Part shown: one piece after another, positions 49,016-58,300 of the stretch | Layout of the letters: the number at the start of each line of letters is the position of its first letter | Numbering within the stretch: position 1 is the first letter of the stretch | Source of the DNA: Acinetobacter variabilis | Lineage (GTDB): Bacteria; Pseudomonadota; Gammaproteobacteria; Pseudomonadales; Moraxellaceae | Direction of reading: 5' to 3' | Length of the DNA stretch: 64,000 bases | NCBI RefSeq assembly: GCF_000369625.1 | Contig: NZ_KB850113.1 | Location: 1,123,343 to 1,187,342, forward strand | Program-made: the position numbers and the translations under genes | The notes under the pieces: generated by a model | Database searches by the model: none | What the model was told of the DNA's origin: nothing | Seen by the model: the letters and a program-made list of their open reading frames with translations, nothing else

Positions 49016-51655
49016 TTAAGCTAATTGAGCAGCAGCAATTTTTTTGGTATCGATGTCTTTAGCAGCATCTGTATACTCGCTCATCTTGTCGAAGTTCAAG
49101 TATTGGTAGATGTCAGCAGACATGCTGTCGATTTGAGCAGCGTACTGTTGGTATTCTTCTGGAGAAGGTAATTTACCCAATACAGCAGCAACAGATGCAA
49201 GTTCAGCAGACGCCAAGTAAACGTTCGCACCTTGACCTAGACGGTTCGGGAAGTTACGAGTAGAAGTCGATACACAAGTTGTGTTCGGTGCTACACGTGC
49301 CTGGTTACCCATACATAATGAACAGCCTGGCATTTCAGTACGAGCGCCAGCTTTACCATAAGTATTGTAGAAACCTTCTTCCATCAATTGGTGTTCGTCC
49401 ATACGAGTTGGAGGAGCCAACCATAGACGAGTAGATAAAGAACCACCAGGTACTTTGTCTAGAAGTTTACCAGCTGCACGGAAGTGACCGATGTTAGTCA
49501 TACAAGAACCGATGAATACTTCATCAATTTTAACGCCTTGAACGTCAGAAAGAAGTTTTGCATCATCTGGGTCGTTCGGGCAGCAAAGAACTGGTTCTGT
49601 GATTGTAGAAAGGTCGATTTCATACACTTTAGTGTATTCAGCGTCAGCATCAGCTTTAAGAAGTGATGGGTTAGCCAACCATTTTTCCATGTTCTCAACA
49701 CGGCGCGCCATAGTACGAGCATCGCCATAGCCTTGTGAAATCATCCACTTCAGCATAGTGATATTAGAACGCAGGTATTCAGCAACTTTCTCTTCAGAAA
49801 GCGTGATCGCACAACCAGCCGCAGAACGTTCAGCAGAAGCATCAGAAAGTTCGAATGCTTGCTCAACAGTCAGGTCAGTTTCCATTTCTGTCAGGTCGAT
49901 CTCAAGGATACGACCAGAGAAGATGTTTTTCTTACCTTTCTTCTCAACAGTCAGGTCACCTTCTTGGATTGCTACGTAAGGAATTGCATGTACTAGGTCA
50001 CGTAAAGTGATACCAGGCTGCATTTTACCTTTGAACTTCACAAGAACAGACTCTGGCATATCAAGTGGCATAACACCAGTTGCTGCAGCGAATGCTACAA
50101 GACCAGAACCCGCTGGGAATGAAATACCGATTGGGAAACGAGTATGGGAGTCACCACCAGTACCAACAGTATCTGGAAGAAGCATACGGTTTAACCAAGA
50201 GTGGATAATACCGTCACCTGGACGTAGAGAAACACCACCACGGTTCATGATGAAATCAGGAAGCGTGTGCTGCATTTGAACGTCAACTGGTTTTGGATAC
50301 GCAGCTGTGTGACAGAAAGATTGCATTACCAGGTCAGCAGAGAAGCCTAGGCAAGCCAAGTCTTTCAATTCGTCACGAGTCATAGGACCAGTTGTATCTT
50401 GAGAACCAACTGTAGTCATGCGTGGTTCACAGTAAGTACCTGGACGGATACCTTGACCTTCAGGAAGACCACAAGCGCGACCAACCATCTTCTGAGCAAG
50501 GGTGAAGCCTTTGCCAGTGTCAGCAGGTTGTACTGGAGTACGGAACAGAGTTGAAGGCTCAAGACCAAGCTCTTCACGTGCTTTAGTTGTCAAACCACGA
50601 CCGATGATCAGGTTAATACGACCACCCGCACGAACTTCGTCTAGAAGCACTGGAGTTTTAAGGTCAGCTTCAGCGATTTGAGCGCCGTCTTTGAACGCAG
50701 TTACTTTAGCAGCAGCTTTGTCGATTTTAAGAGTGATTTCATCACCCATGTTCATGTTTGCTACGTCAATTTCAACTGGTAACGCACCAGCGTCTTCCAT
50801 AGTGTTGAAGAAAATCGGAGCAATTTTAGAACCTAAACAGTAACCGCCTTCTTTCTTGTTAGGAATGTGAGCGATTTCGTCACCGAAGAACCAAAGTACA
50901 GAGTTAGTTGCAGACTTACGAGAAGAACCTGTACCAACAACGTCACCTACGTAAGCAACTTTGTTGCCTTTCGCGATGAGGTCTTTAATTTGGTTTAATG
51001 GACCAACTTCACCAGGAACTTCTGGGTTGATGCCATCACGTTCGTTTTTCAGCATTGCATTTGCATGCAATGGAATGTCTGGACGGCTCCAAGCGTCTTG
51101 TGCTGGAGACAAGTCATCAGTGTTAGTTTCGCCAGTTACTTTGAAAACTGTCAGTTTGATTTCTTCTGGAACATCTGCACGGTTTGTGAACCATTCAGCA
51201 TCAGCCCATGATTGAAGAACAGCTTTTGCATTTGCATTACCTGCACGTGCTTTATCAGCTACGTCATGGAACGCATCAAATACAAGAAGCGTCTTTTTCA
51301 AAGCTTCAGCAGCAAGACCACCAAGCTCTGCGTCTTCTAGAAGTTCAACTAAAGGAGCAACGTTATAACCACCAAGCATAGTGCCCAGTAAGTAAACCGC
51401 ACGTTCTTTAGAAACTAGTGGAGAAGTCGCTTCGCCTTTTGCCAATGCAGCTAAGAACGCAGCTTTTACGTATGCAGCTTGGTCAACACCCGCTGGAACA
51501 CGGTTTTCGAGCAAGTCAACTAAGTATGCTTCTTCACCAGCTGGGGGATTTTTTAATAATTCAACTAATGCAGCAGTTTGAGCATCATCAAGTGGCTTCG
51601 GTGGGACTCCGAGTGCGGCACGTTCTTCAACGTGTTGGCGGTAAGCTTCTAGCAC
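49016..51655 (-). CDS. acnB: Aconitate hydratase B
   Basis: 879 residues, close to E. coli AcnB (865). TCA-cycle citrate to isocitrate; also 2-methylisocitrate dehydration. N-terminal HEAT-like domain, about residues 1-155 (LEAYRQHVEERAALGVPPKPLD). Active-site and cluster segments: GDVVGTGSSRKSATNSVLWF, HTAAYPKPVDVQ, GTGGDSHTRFPIGISFPAGSGLVAFA and FIGSCMTNIGHFRAAGKLL; the final pair of cluster cysteines is in MPGCSLCMGNQARV. A single-gene unit with its own terminator. Confidence 0.97.
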   Translation of the reverse strand: MLEAYRQHVEERAALGVPPKPLDDAQTAALVELLKNPPAGEEAYLVDLLENRVPAGVDQAAYVKAAFLAALAKGEATSPLVSKERAVYLLGTMLGGYNVAPLVELLEDAELGGLAAEALKKTLLVFDAFHDVADKARAGNANAKAVLQSWADAEWFTNRADVPEEIKLTVFKVTGETNTDDLSPAQDAWSRPDIPLHANAMLKNERDGINPEVPGEVGPLNQIKDLIAKGNKVAYVGDVVGTGSSRKSATNSVLWFFGDEIAHIPNKKEGGYCLGSKIAPIFFNTMEDAGALPVEIDVANMNMGDEITLKIDKAAAKVTAFKDGAQIAEADLKTPVLLDEVRAGGRINLIIGRGLTTKAREELGLEPSTLFRTPVQPADTGKGFTLAQKMVGRACGLPEGQGIRPGTYCEPRMTTVGSQDTTGPMTRDELKDLACLGFSADLVMQSFCHTAAYPKPVDVQMQHTLPDFIMNRGGVSLRPGDGIIHSWLNRMLLPDTVGTGGDSHTRFPIGISFPAGSGLVAFAAATGVMPLDMPESVLVKFKGKMQPGITLRDLVHAIPYVAIQEGDLTVEKKGKKNIFSGRILEIDLTEMETDLTVEQAFELSDASAERSAAGCAITLSEEKVAEYLRSNITMLKWMISQGYGDARTMARRVENMEKWLANPSLLKADADAEYTKVYEIDLSTITEPVLCCPNDPDDAKLLSDVQGVKIDEVFIGSCMTNIGHFRAAGKLLDKVPGGSLSTRLWLAPPTRMDEHQLMEEGFYNTYGKAGARTEMPGCSLCMGNQARVAPNTTCVSTSTRNFPNRLGQGANVYLASAELASVAAVLGKLPSPEEYQQYAAQIDSMSADIYQYLNFDKMSEYTDAAKDIDTKKIAAAQLA

Positions 51656-51900
51656 GGTGTTATTCCTCTTTTTTAAAAAATTACCTGTGAATTCCTGCTT
51701 TATAAAAGCTTCACAAATAATATGGACTCTAAAATTTTACTAAAATTCCAGTTAAAAGTTAATGCAAGTACAGTGTTTCTTTGTGATGCTCATTATTTTA
51801 TAACTAAATGATGCTTATAAAGATCATTCAATAATCAAATCATCATCGCCTTGCATAATTTAAGTACAGATATGGCAACTTTTAACCAAATTCGACGCAT

Positions 51901-51930
51901 AAAAAAGGCAACATCGATGTTGCCTAATTT
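51901..51930 (-). terminator. Terminator of the 51953 gene
   Basis: GGCAACATCGATGTTGCC (51907-51924) is a perfect palindrome. On the minus strand it is followed by TTTTTT. It sits 23 bp past the stop of the gene at 51953-52222. Confidence 0.85.
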
Positions 51931-51952
51931 ACTTAGAAAAAGATACTCCACC

Positions 51953-52222
51953 TTAGTGGACTGTCGTCGAGTTCAAATATTGCTGAAAAGCGTCCCGACA
52001 ACCCTCAAATTTTAATTCACATTGATCTTCATAGGTCTGACTGTGATTGTTGCTGGCAAAGGAAATCTCGACCAAACAGCGTTTTTTGTCCTGCACCAAG
52101 ATCTGCTTAATCACGACCTTGTCTCCTACACTCAGAACATAGCGTCCGCTACCGATAATCGCCAATCCTTTTTCATCTTCTAACAGCAGATCTGAGTGAT
52201 ATAAATATTTCACGACGTCCAT
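51953..52222 (-). CDS. Small conserved-looking hypothetical protein
   Basis: 89 residues. MDVVKYLYHSDLLLEDEKGLA, then YVLSVGDKVVIKQILVQDKKRCLVEIS, suggests a small beta-rich fold, and the tail CELKFEGCRDAFQQYLNST has two cysteines. No signal peptide and no family recognised. AGGAGAACAATAATATG is a good ribosome-binding context. Its strong terminator marks it as an expressed unit. Confidence 0.75.
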   Translation of the reverse strand: MDVVKYLYHSDLLLEDEKGLAIIGSGRYVLSVGDKVVIKQILVQDKKRCLVEISFASNNHSQTYEDQCELKFEGCRDAFQQYLNSTTVH

Positions 52223-52422
52223 ATTATTGTTCTCCTAAAGGCTTTGGAGTTAAATTCATTATTCAATATAAAGATAAGCATTTCTATATTTTAGATTTAG
52301 CAATTGTCACAAATTATATTTAATATTGCTTAGGCTATTTTTATTATTAGAAGAATATTCTTATATCTATAAACCACTATTTAATTTGAATGAAGATTCC
52401 TTAGTTTGCTTCATTCAAATAT

Positions 52423-52448
52423 AAAAAAACCGTTCCTTAGAACGGTTT
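52423..52448 (-). terminator. Terminator overlapping a stop codon
   Basis: AAACCGTTC (52427-52435), loop CTTA, GAACGGTTT (52440-52448). The TAA stop codon of the 52437 gene lies inside the stem-loop, and on the minus strand a T-run follows. Termination and translation stop therefore overlap. Confidence 0.85.
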
Positions 52449-52796
52449 GTAATCTGGCATTTTATCATGCGGTGTGGCGATACATTTTTCAGTAAATTCA
52501 GCGCGGACTTTCTCACGGGCTGCATCTACATCGGTCTTAATTTCCTGTTCCGGAAGTGCATAGACTTCATCGATAATATTCAGGATAAAACTGCGAGTGA
52601 TGTCATCATCGATCTTGTTGGCATGCTCAACAGCCTTTTCTTTCTCGATCGCATTCTGACGATCCAGCATAATGGTCCGTGCAGCATTCCCCACACTACG
52701 ACAATAGCCATGCCACTGCTCTTCAGGGGTTAAAGGTTTTTTCTCTGCACAGCCGACCAGAGCAACCATCAGGGATAAAGCAAATAACTTTTTCAT
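52437..52796 (-). CDS. Small lipoprotein of unknown function
   Basis: 119 residues from ATG 52796. The lipobox is ALVGC in MKKLFALSLMVALVGC, lipidated Cys at about residue 16. The mature part PLTPEEQWHGYCRSVGNAAR has Cys residues that may pair with the later EKCIA. It is mostly helical (EKAVEHANKIDDDITRSFIL). TTCTCC complement (GGAGAAATTC) precedes the ATG. Function unknown. Confidence 0.8.
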   Translation of the reverse strand: MKKLFALSLMVALVGCAEKKPLTPEEQWHGYCRSVGNAARTIMLDRQNAIEKEKAVEHANKIDDDITRSFILNIIDEVYALPEQEIKTDVDAAREKVRAEFTEKCIATPHDKMPDYKPF

Positions 52797-52908
52797 GAAT
52801 TTCTCCTTCCGAGAGGCACTATAAGAGATCAGCACAGATTTGTCATTTAAAATGAAATTTCTCTCTATTCTTATTGATACTGCCTGCTCGAAAGTAGCAT
52901 TTCATATC

Positions 52909-53355
52909 TTAACCACAGCTGGCCTGAACTACTTTCTTAGTGGCTGGATCTACAGTGACCGTCACGCGCTCTTCACGATAATCCATAGTGACAGGCTGGC
53001 CAGGTGCAACCATGCGTACCATTTGAGCTTTGGTTTTCTCTTTGATTTTTGCTTCAGTTAAATTGGATTGGCCAACCAGCGCAGCTGCCTGATCAGCGAT
53101 ACATTTAGGCTGGTTTGCTCGGAAATATTCCCATTCTTCGACCACTTGCCCATTTTTTAAATGACAATAGCCCACTTGCCCATTAGTTTCATTACGGATT
53201 TCCAGCTTTCCACCCTGATTAATACAATAAACACTCGCTGGATTCGCTGTTCCTAATGACGCTGAGTTTGAGTCAGTCGACTGGGTCGTACTACAGCCAG
53301 CAAGGAGGATGGATGCAAATAATCCGGACAAACCAGATAAAATTATTTTTTTCAT
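52909..53355 (-). CDS. DUF333 and I78-inhibitor domain lipoprotein
   Basis: 148 residues from ATG 53355. Lipoprotein signal MKKIILSGLSGLFASILLAGC (Cys about residue 21). Residues 37-85 (SVYCINQGGKLEIRN, GYCHLKNGQVVEEWEYF) match DUF333, a Cys-containing putative hemolysin-type module. The rest (LVGQSNLTEAKIKEKTKAQMVRMVAPGQPVTMDYREERVTVTVD, landmarks only) matches the I78 protease-inhibitor family, with its PGxxxTMDYRxxR core. It may protect the envelope from proteases. Neither part has a proven role here. Confidence 0.85.
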   Translation of the reverse strand: MKKIILSGLSGLFASILLAGCSTTQSTDSNSASLGTANPASVYCINQGGKLEIRNETNGQVGYCHLKNGQVVEEWEYFRANQPKCIADQAAALVGQSNLTEAKIKEKTKAQMVRMVAPGQPVTMDYREERVTVTVDPATKKVVQASCG

Positions 53356-53809
53356 GAGCGGTATTCTTCTAAAGGAATTCACCTTTAATGTAGCATATTC
53401 CACTTATAGCGTCAGATCTGAAAAGGCTTGAGTGTTTGTAATTCTGTAAAAAGCGGCAGGATCATTTCTTAATATCATTAGGTTTAATCCCATTTAAGTT
53501 CTCACTATTTCCTATGATTTACTTTAACCAATAATCAACCTTCAAAAGTGGTTTCTTTTTTCGAATAGCCAAAATTTAGTTTTAGTTAACTATTGGAATG
53601 GCTTAAAGATGACAATGTCATTACATTGTTATACAAAGTGTTTATTACCCTTTATCAACCAAGTATTATTCTAATATTTTGTTTTTAGATTATTAAATTA
53701 ATTATTGCCCAGCTTCTTTGTCCTTGCCTTTTTTATGCACGAAGCTTGATGTTTGTACTAGCGGCCATATTGCTTTAATATTTGATTGAATTTTAAACTT
53801 TATCTCAGC
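53356..53809. other. Long intergenic region upstream of xseA
   Basis: About 450 bp with no gene. It contains an inverted repeat, ACAATGT-CATT-ACATTGT (53612-53629). The rest is AT-rich with no clear repeats. It should hold divergent promoters for xseA and the lipoprotein gene. Confidence 0.5.
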
Positions 53810-55081
53810 ATGCAAGACGATCTCCAGCTTTCTTTAAAAGAATACCTTTCTACGGTTCATGAAGTGGTAAAAATCACTTTCGATACACCGGTGTGGGTCA
53901 AAGCCGAGATTCGTAATTTAAATATTAAAGCTGGCCATTATTATCTAGAACTGGCAGAAAAAGATCCTGACAATGATCAGGTCATTGCCAGTTGCCGGGC
54001 CACAATCTGGAAGTTTGCTGCGCAGAAAATTGTGACGCAATTTGAACGTGAAAGTGGTATTGAACTAAGCCGGGATCTTAAAGTTTTAATCAAAGTCAAA
54101 GCCAGCTTTGATCCGCAATATGGGTTTTCCCTAAATATTGTAGAGATTGATTCTGGATATACCTTGGGAGATATAGCCCGACGTTATCAGCAGATTGTAG
54201 AAAGACTGACAACCGAAGGTCTGATTAATCGCAATAAAAATCTCCCTACACCTTTTGACCTAAACCGGATTCTGGTGATTGCTCCAGAAAAGGCTGCCGG
54301 TCTGGGCGATTTCAAGAAAGATGCTGATGCTTTACAAAAAGCTCAGGTATGCGAATTTATCTATCACAGTGCGACCTTTCAGGGAAATACGGCACCGCAA
54401 AGCATCATGCAAAGCTTGGCACAAGCTTTAAAGCAGTGGGCACAAGCGTATCATCACGCGCCTGATCTGATCGTGATCATTCGTGGCGGTGGTGCAGTCA
54501 ATGATCTGGCGTATTTGAATGACTATGCGCTGGCTGCCCTGCTCTGCAAACGTTCAGTTCCCGTTTGGGTTGGTATTGGTCATGAAAAAGATCGGACGAT
54601 TCTGGATGAAATCGCTCATCGTTCTTTCGACACACCGAGCAAGGTGATTGCTGGAATTCGCAGTCATGTCGTCGAGCTGACGCAAGAAGTTATAAATAAC
54701 CTGCAAAGCATCCAGCGACTTTCTCAACAGCAAATTCAGGCTTATCAAAACCAGAATGAGCAATATTTAAAACTAATCCAAAATCTGGCCAATCACCAGA
54801 TTGTGAATGCCTTGCAACGTTTAGAGCAGCTCAAGTCCAATACTTCTAACCTTGCCCAGCAACAGACCCAACTAATTAATCAGCAGCTAGATGCCCTGAT
54901 GCGGGAAACACTACTGCAAAATCCCAAACATGTTTTGTCCAAAGGCTATGCCATTGTGCGCCAGCAAGAACACGTAGTTCGTTCAATTCATCAAATTGAT
55001 GTGCAACAACCCGTTCAAGTTGAATTACACGATGGCCTATTTTCAGCACAACTTACGCAGGTAACTCCCCATGAGTCATGA
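53810..55081 (+). CDS. xseA: Exodeoxyribonuclease VII large subunit
   Basis: 423 residues from ATG 53810; an in-frame TTG 24 bp upstream is the alternative. N-terminal OB-fold (TFDTPVWVKAEIRNLNIKAGHYYLELAEKD), catalytic domain with LIVIIRGGGAVNDLAYLNDYALAALLC and VPVWVGIGHEKDRTILDEIAHRSFDTPSKVI (all landmarks), then a long coiled-coil region (residues 290-380). Degrades single-stranded DNA with XseB. The small-subunit gene overlaps its 3' end by 11 nt. Confidence 0.96.
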   Translation: MQDDLQLSLKEYLSTVHEVVKITFDTPVWVKAEIRNLNIKAGHYYLELAEKDPDNDQVIASCRATIWKFAAQKIVTQFERESGIELSRDLKVLIKVKASFDPQYGFSLNIVEIDSGYTLGDIARRYQQIVERLTTEGLINRNKNLPTPFDLNRILVIAPEKAAGLGDFKKDADALQKAQVCEFIYHSATFQGNTAPQSIMQSLAQALKQWAQAYHHAPDLIVIIRGGGAVNDLAYLNDYALAALLCKRSVPVWVGIGHEKDRTILDEIAHRSFDTPSKVIAGIRSHVVELTQEVINNLQSIQRLSQQQIQAYQNQNEQYLKLIQNLANHQIVNALQRLEQLKSNTSNLAQQQTQLINQQLDALMRETLLQNPKHVLSKGYAIVRQQEHVVRSIHQIDVQQPVQVELHDGLFSAQLTQVTPHES

Positions 55082-55265
55082 TACTTTGAGCTTTCAGGAA
55101 GGCTATGACATCTTGAAAAAGAATGCTGAATTACTTGAATCTCAGCAAGAACCAGATATTGATAATTTGATGAAAATCGTCGAAGAGTCTATGCAGGCGT
55201 ATAAAGCCTGTAAATCCCGAGTGGAAGCCGTTCAGAATGCACTGAACGAGACCTTTAAGGATTAA
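55071..55265 (+). CDS. xseB: Exodeoxyribonuclease VII small subunit
   Basis: 64 residues. TLSFQEGYDILKKNAELLES and NLMKIVEESMQAYKACKSRVE give the two-helix fold of XseB. It overlaps xseA (ATG within its last codons), so it is translated in coupling. Longer Gln/Asp linker than in E. coli, otherwise normal. Confidence 0.92.
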   Translation: MSHDTLSFQEGYDILKKNAELLESQQEPDIDNLMKIVEESMQAYKACKSRVEAVQNALNETFKD

Positions 55266-55337
55266 TTTTATTGAATACCTTAAATCAGTATAGCTTGATG
55301 ATTTAAATGCTTAGGCTATTTTAAAATCTCTTGCCTA

Positions 55338-55367
55338 TAAAAAAGCCCTCATTTAGAGGGCTTTTTA
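55338..55367. terminator. Bidirectional terminator between xseB and tamB
   Basis: AAAAAGCCCTC, loop ATTTA, GAGGGCTTTTT. It lies between convergent xseB and tamB and can act both ways. Confidence 0.92.
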
Positions 55368-55372
55368 TTAGC

Positions 55373-58300
55373 TTAGAACCGCCAGTTATAGAATAAGTCA
55401 ATTGCACGTTCTAAAGACTGACTGGCTTCCAGATATAAACGCTGATTCATTTGATAACGTAAAGTCAACTTGTTTACTGGGGTAAATACGCCAACCCCAT
55501 AACGGATATATAAGTCTGGCGTAATATAACCGGTTACAGACACCTGAGTATCATCCCCGGTTCCCTGTGCATCCAGTGCCAGACCGCTCAAGCCAAAGCT
55601 GCGGCCAATCTGGTTGGTCAAGGCACGCGTACCGCCTAAGCCCAGACTGATCCCTGCGGCTGCAATGGTGTTATTTACATCAGATCTGAAACCTTCTGCC
55701 TGACTCAAGCCTGAAGCCCCTTCATTAATACGACCAGTAATCAGAGCATTCAACGCTTCTTGTTCAGACAGGCCAGCATCATTATAAATTTGAATGGCAG
55801 GACTTGAGGCTGTACCAGTGACACGTACACCCACCGTGCTACCTTGAATGGATTTATTGGCATCAATATCCAGGGTTGGATTCGACAACGGGCCATTGAA
55901 ACGTGCAATTGCACGGTTCAGATCCAGACTTTGTCCATAAGCTTCAATTTTCACCCGTTGTGATACCCCGATCGCACCATTGGCACGCATCGCAGATTCC
56001 AGACCACGTTGTGTCAGATTGACACGACCTAAGAGTGGAATACGGCTGTCAAAGCCCTGGAAGATCACCTGATTTCCTAACGACACTGCAACATCTGCGC
56101 GAATATCCCATGGACGTGCCGCTTTCAGAATGGCGAGCTGGTCATCTCCCTCACGTACTACGCGTACGTCAGAAGACAAGCCCACAACAGGTTCAGACGC
56201 TTCAGGCATAGAAATCAATGCACGAGGAACATCGACCTTACCACTCAAGCTCAATTTTTTATTGAACGGATACATATCCAGGGTCAGATCAGGCGTAACC
56301 ACCGCAGTAATCAGCGGTGCCTGGCGAATCAGCAGATTTTCGCCCTGAAGTTTAAGCTGTACGCGAGGATCACCTTTCCAGTCTACAGAACCAGTTAATT
56401 TACCAGCACCACGACCACTATTAAATGCACCATTAATAGTCGCGGTATTTTGACGGACTGATGAATAGAGCTGCACATTGGTTAGATTGACTGGTAATGA
56501 AATCATGCTGATCGCCCCGTCCTTAACCCGAATTTCACCTTCAAGTAATGGATCGGTTAACGTTCCGCTAATTTTACCTGCATACGACAGGGTACCATCC
56601 AGATTACGCACATCCTGAATGAATGGCTTAAAGACCTTCAGCTGAACCTGGTTAAAGGCAATCTCGCCACGCATTGGTTTATTGTCACGATATGGATCAA
56701 TAATTACATTGGCATAGCCTGTACCAATATCCGGCGTTTTCACATCCAGACGAATCTGTAATCCAGCGGCCACGCTTTTTGCGACTAGCCCCACTTCATC
56801 ATATTTTAAAGTCGAGCCTAAATATTCCGGATCATCAGAAGATAAGCCGATCACCCCATTGCGGGTTACCAGACGAGCATCAATTTTCGGTTTAGCACCT
56901 TGTGCCCAAGCTGCCTTGGCATAACCATTCACTTTACCGGTTAATGCTATGCCTTCTGGCAGGAAGGCACTAAAGTCAGCCAAATCCAGGTTACGGGTAA
57001 TAAATGAAGCACTACCTCGAGTTTTATTGACTCGAATTGGCTGGTCAAAGCAAAGTTGACTTTGCTGACTCATCCAGCAATGAGCGCCAACAAACAGATC
57101 CGACTGTGCAGTGTTATAAATTACAGCTGCATTTTGACGCTGCACCAGATGAGTACGCAGTGAGTCGAAATCACCGCGCTGGATCTGGCCTAACCAGTTA
57201 TTTTGTGCATTAAAACCACCTGCGAGCTGAACAAAGAATTTAGACAGCTTATTTTCAGCCTGAACTTGTAGCACATGCGCGGCGCGCGTTCCAGCAAGTG
57301 ACACTTCACCGCGTACAATCTGTCTATTGCCACTACGCAACTGATCCATGGTCGCAGTCAATAAAGTCGGTGTGGTTTGTGAAGTCGGTAACTGGCCACG
57401 TACCCGAATCTTGTCTACGCTAAACAGGTTCTTGAAGGCAAAATTGTCCACTGCCAGATTCGCAGTCGCTTGTAAACGCGGTTGTGCCTGCATATTAATA
57501 TAGCCTTGTACCCGGCCTCTTAATCCCGGATAAAGCTCATATAATGCCGGCGCATTCACTTTAAGTTGCAGATTTTGTGCATTACCTGTGGCCTGTATCT
57601 GGTTGCTGGCATAAGACAGGAACAGGTTATTGGCTTCAAACTGCTGCGGTACAAAACCACGCTGCTTGGAGTCAATCAATACAGCCAGATTACCCTTACC
57701 GCGTACCGGTTTATTATTCAATATACCGGCCAGATTTAAGCGTTGAATCTGGACACGCTTCACTGCATCCGACCAGACACCTTGGGTTTGCAGATTGCCA
57801 GACAATTCACCTTTAAGCTTGGCATTAAAATACTGAGGTTTGAAACGCACCAGAGAGGCATTTACATTCCAGCCAATACCATTTGCCAAGTTCACCTGAC
57901 CATTGGCATTAATTTTTCCAGCGACTCCATCATGACGCAGTTCCTTGATATTGAGCATATCAGGCGTACCTGACAAGCGCAGTTTCAACAATCCCTGACT
58001 GGCCTTAATCTGGCTGGCACTTAATGCACCATCATAATTGACCGCATAACTTTTGAATCCGCCACCTACTTTTTCATCATGGAACAACAAGGCAATATTA
58101 CTATTACCTGTCAGATGAACGGTTTCATTTTGCGCAGCCAGTCGTCCGGTCAGATCTACACCGCTAAGATTAATAATTTGCTGATTCGGGCGTGCATAAC
58201 CACTGGCTTTTACCCGACCATTCAAGCGGTCAATTGGTGAAGCTGCAGCCAGAGTTTGAGTATTCAGGTTCTGGGCATTTAATACTGCGGACCATTTGAG

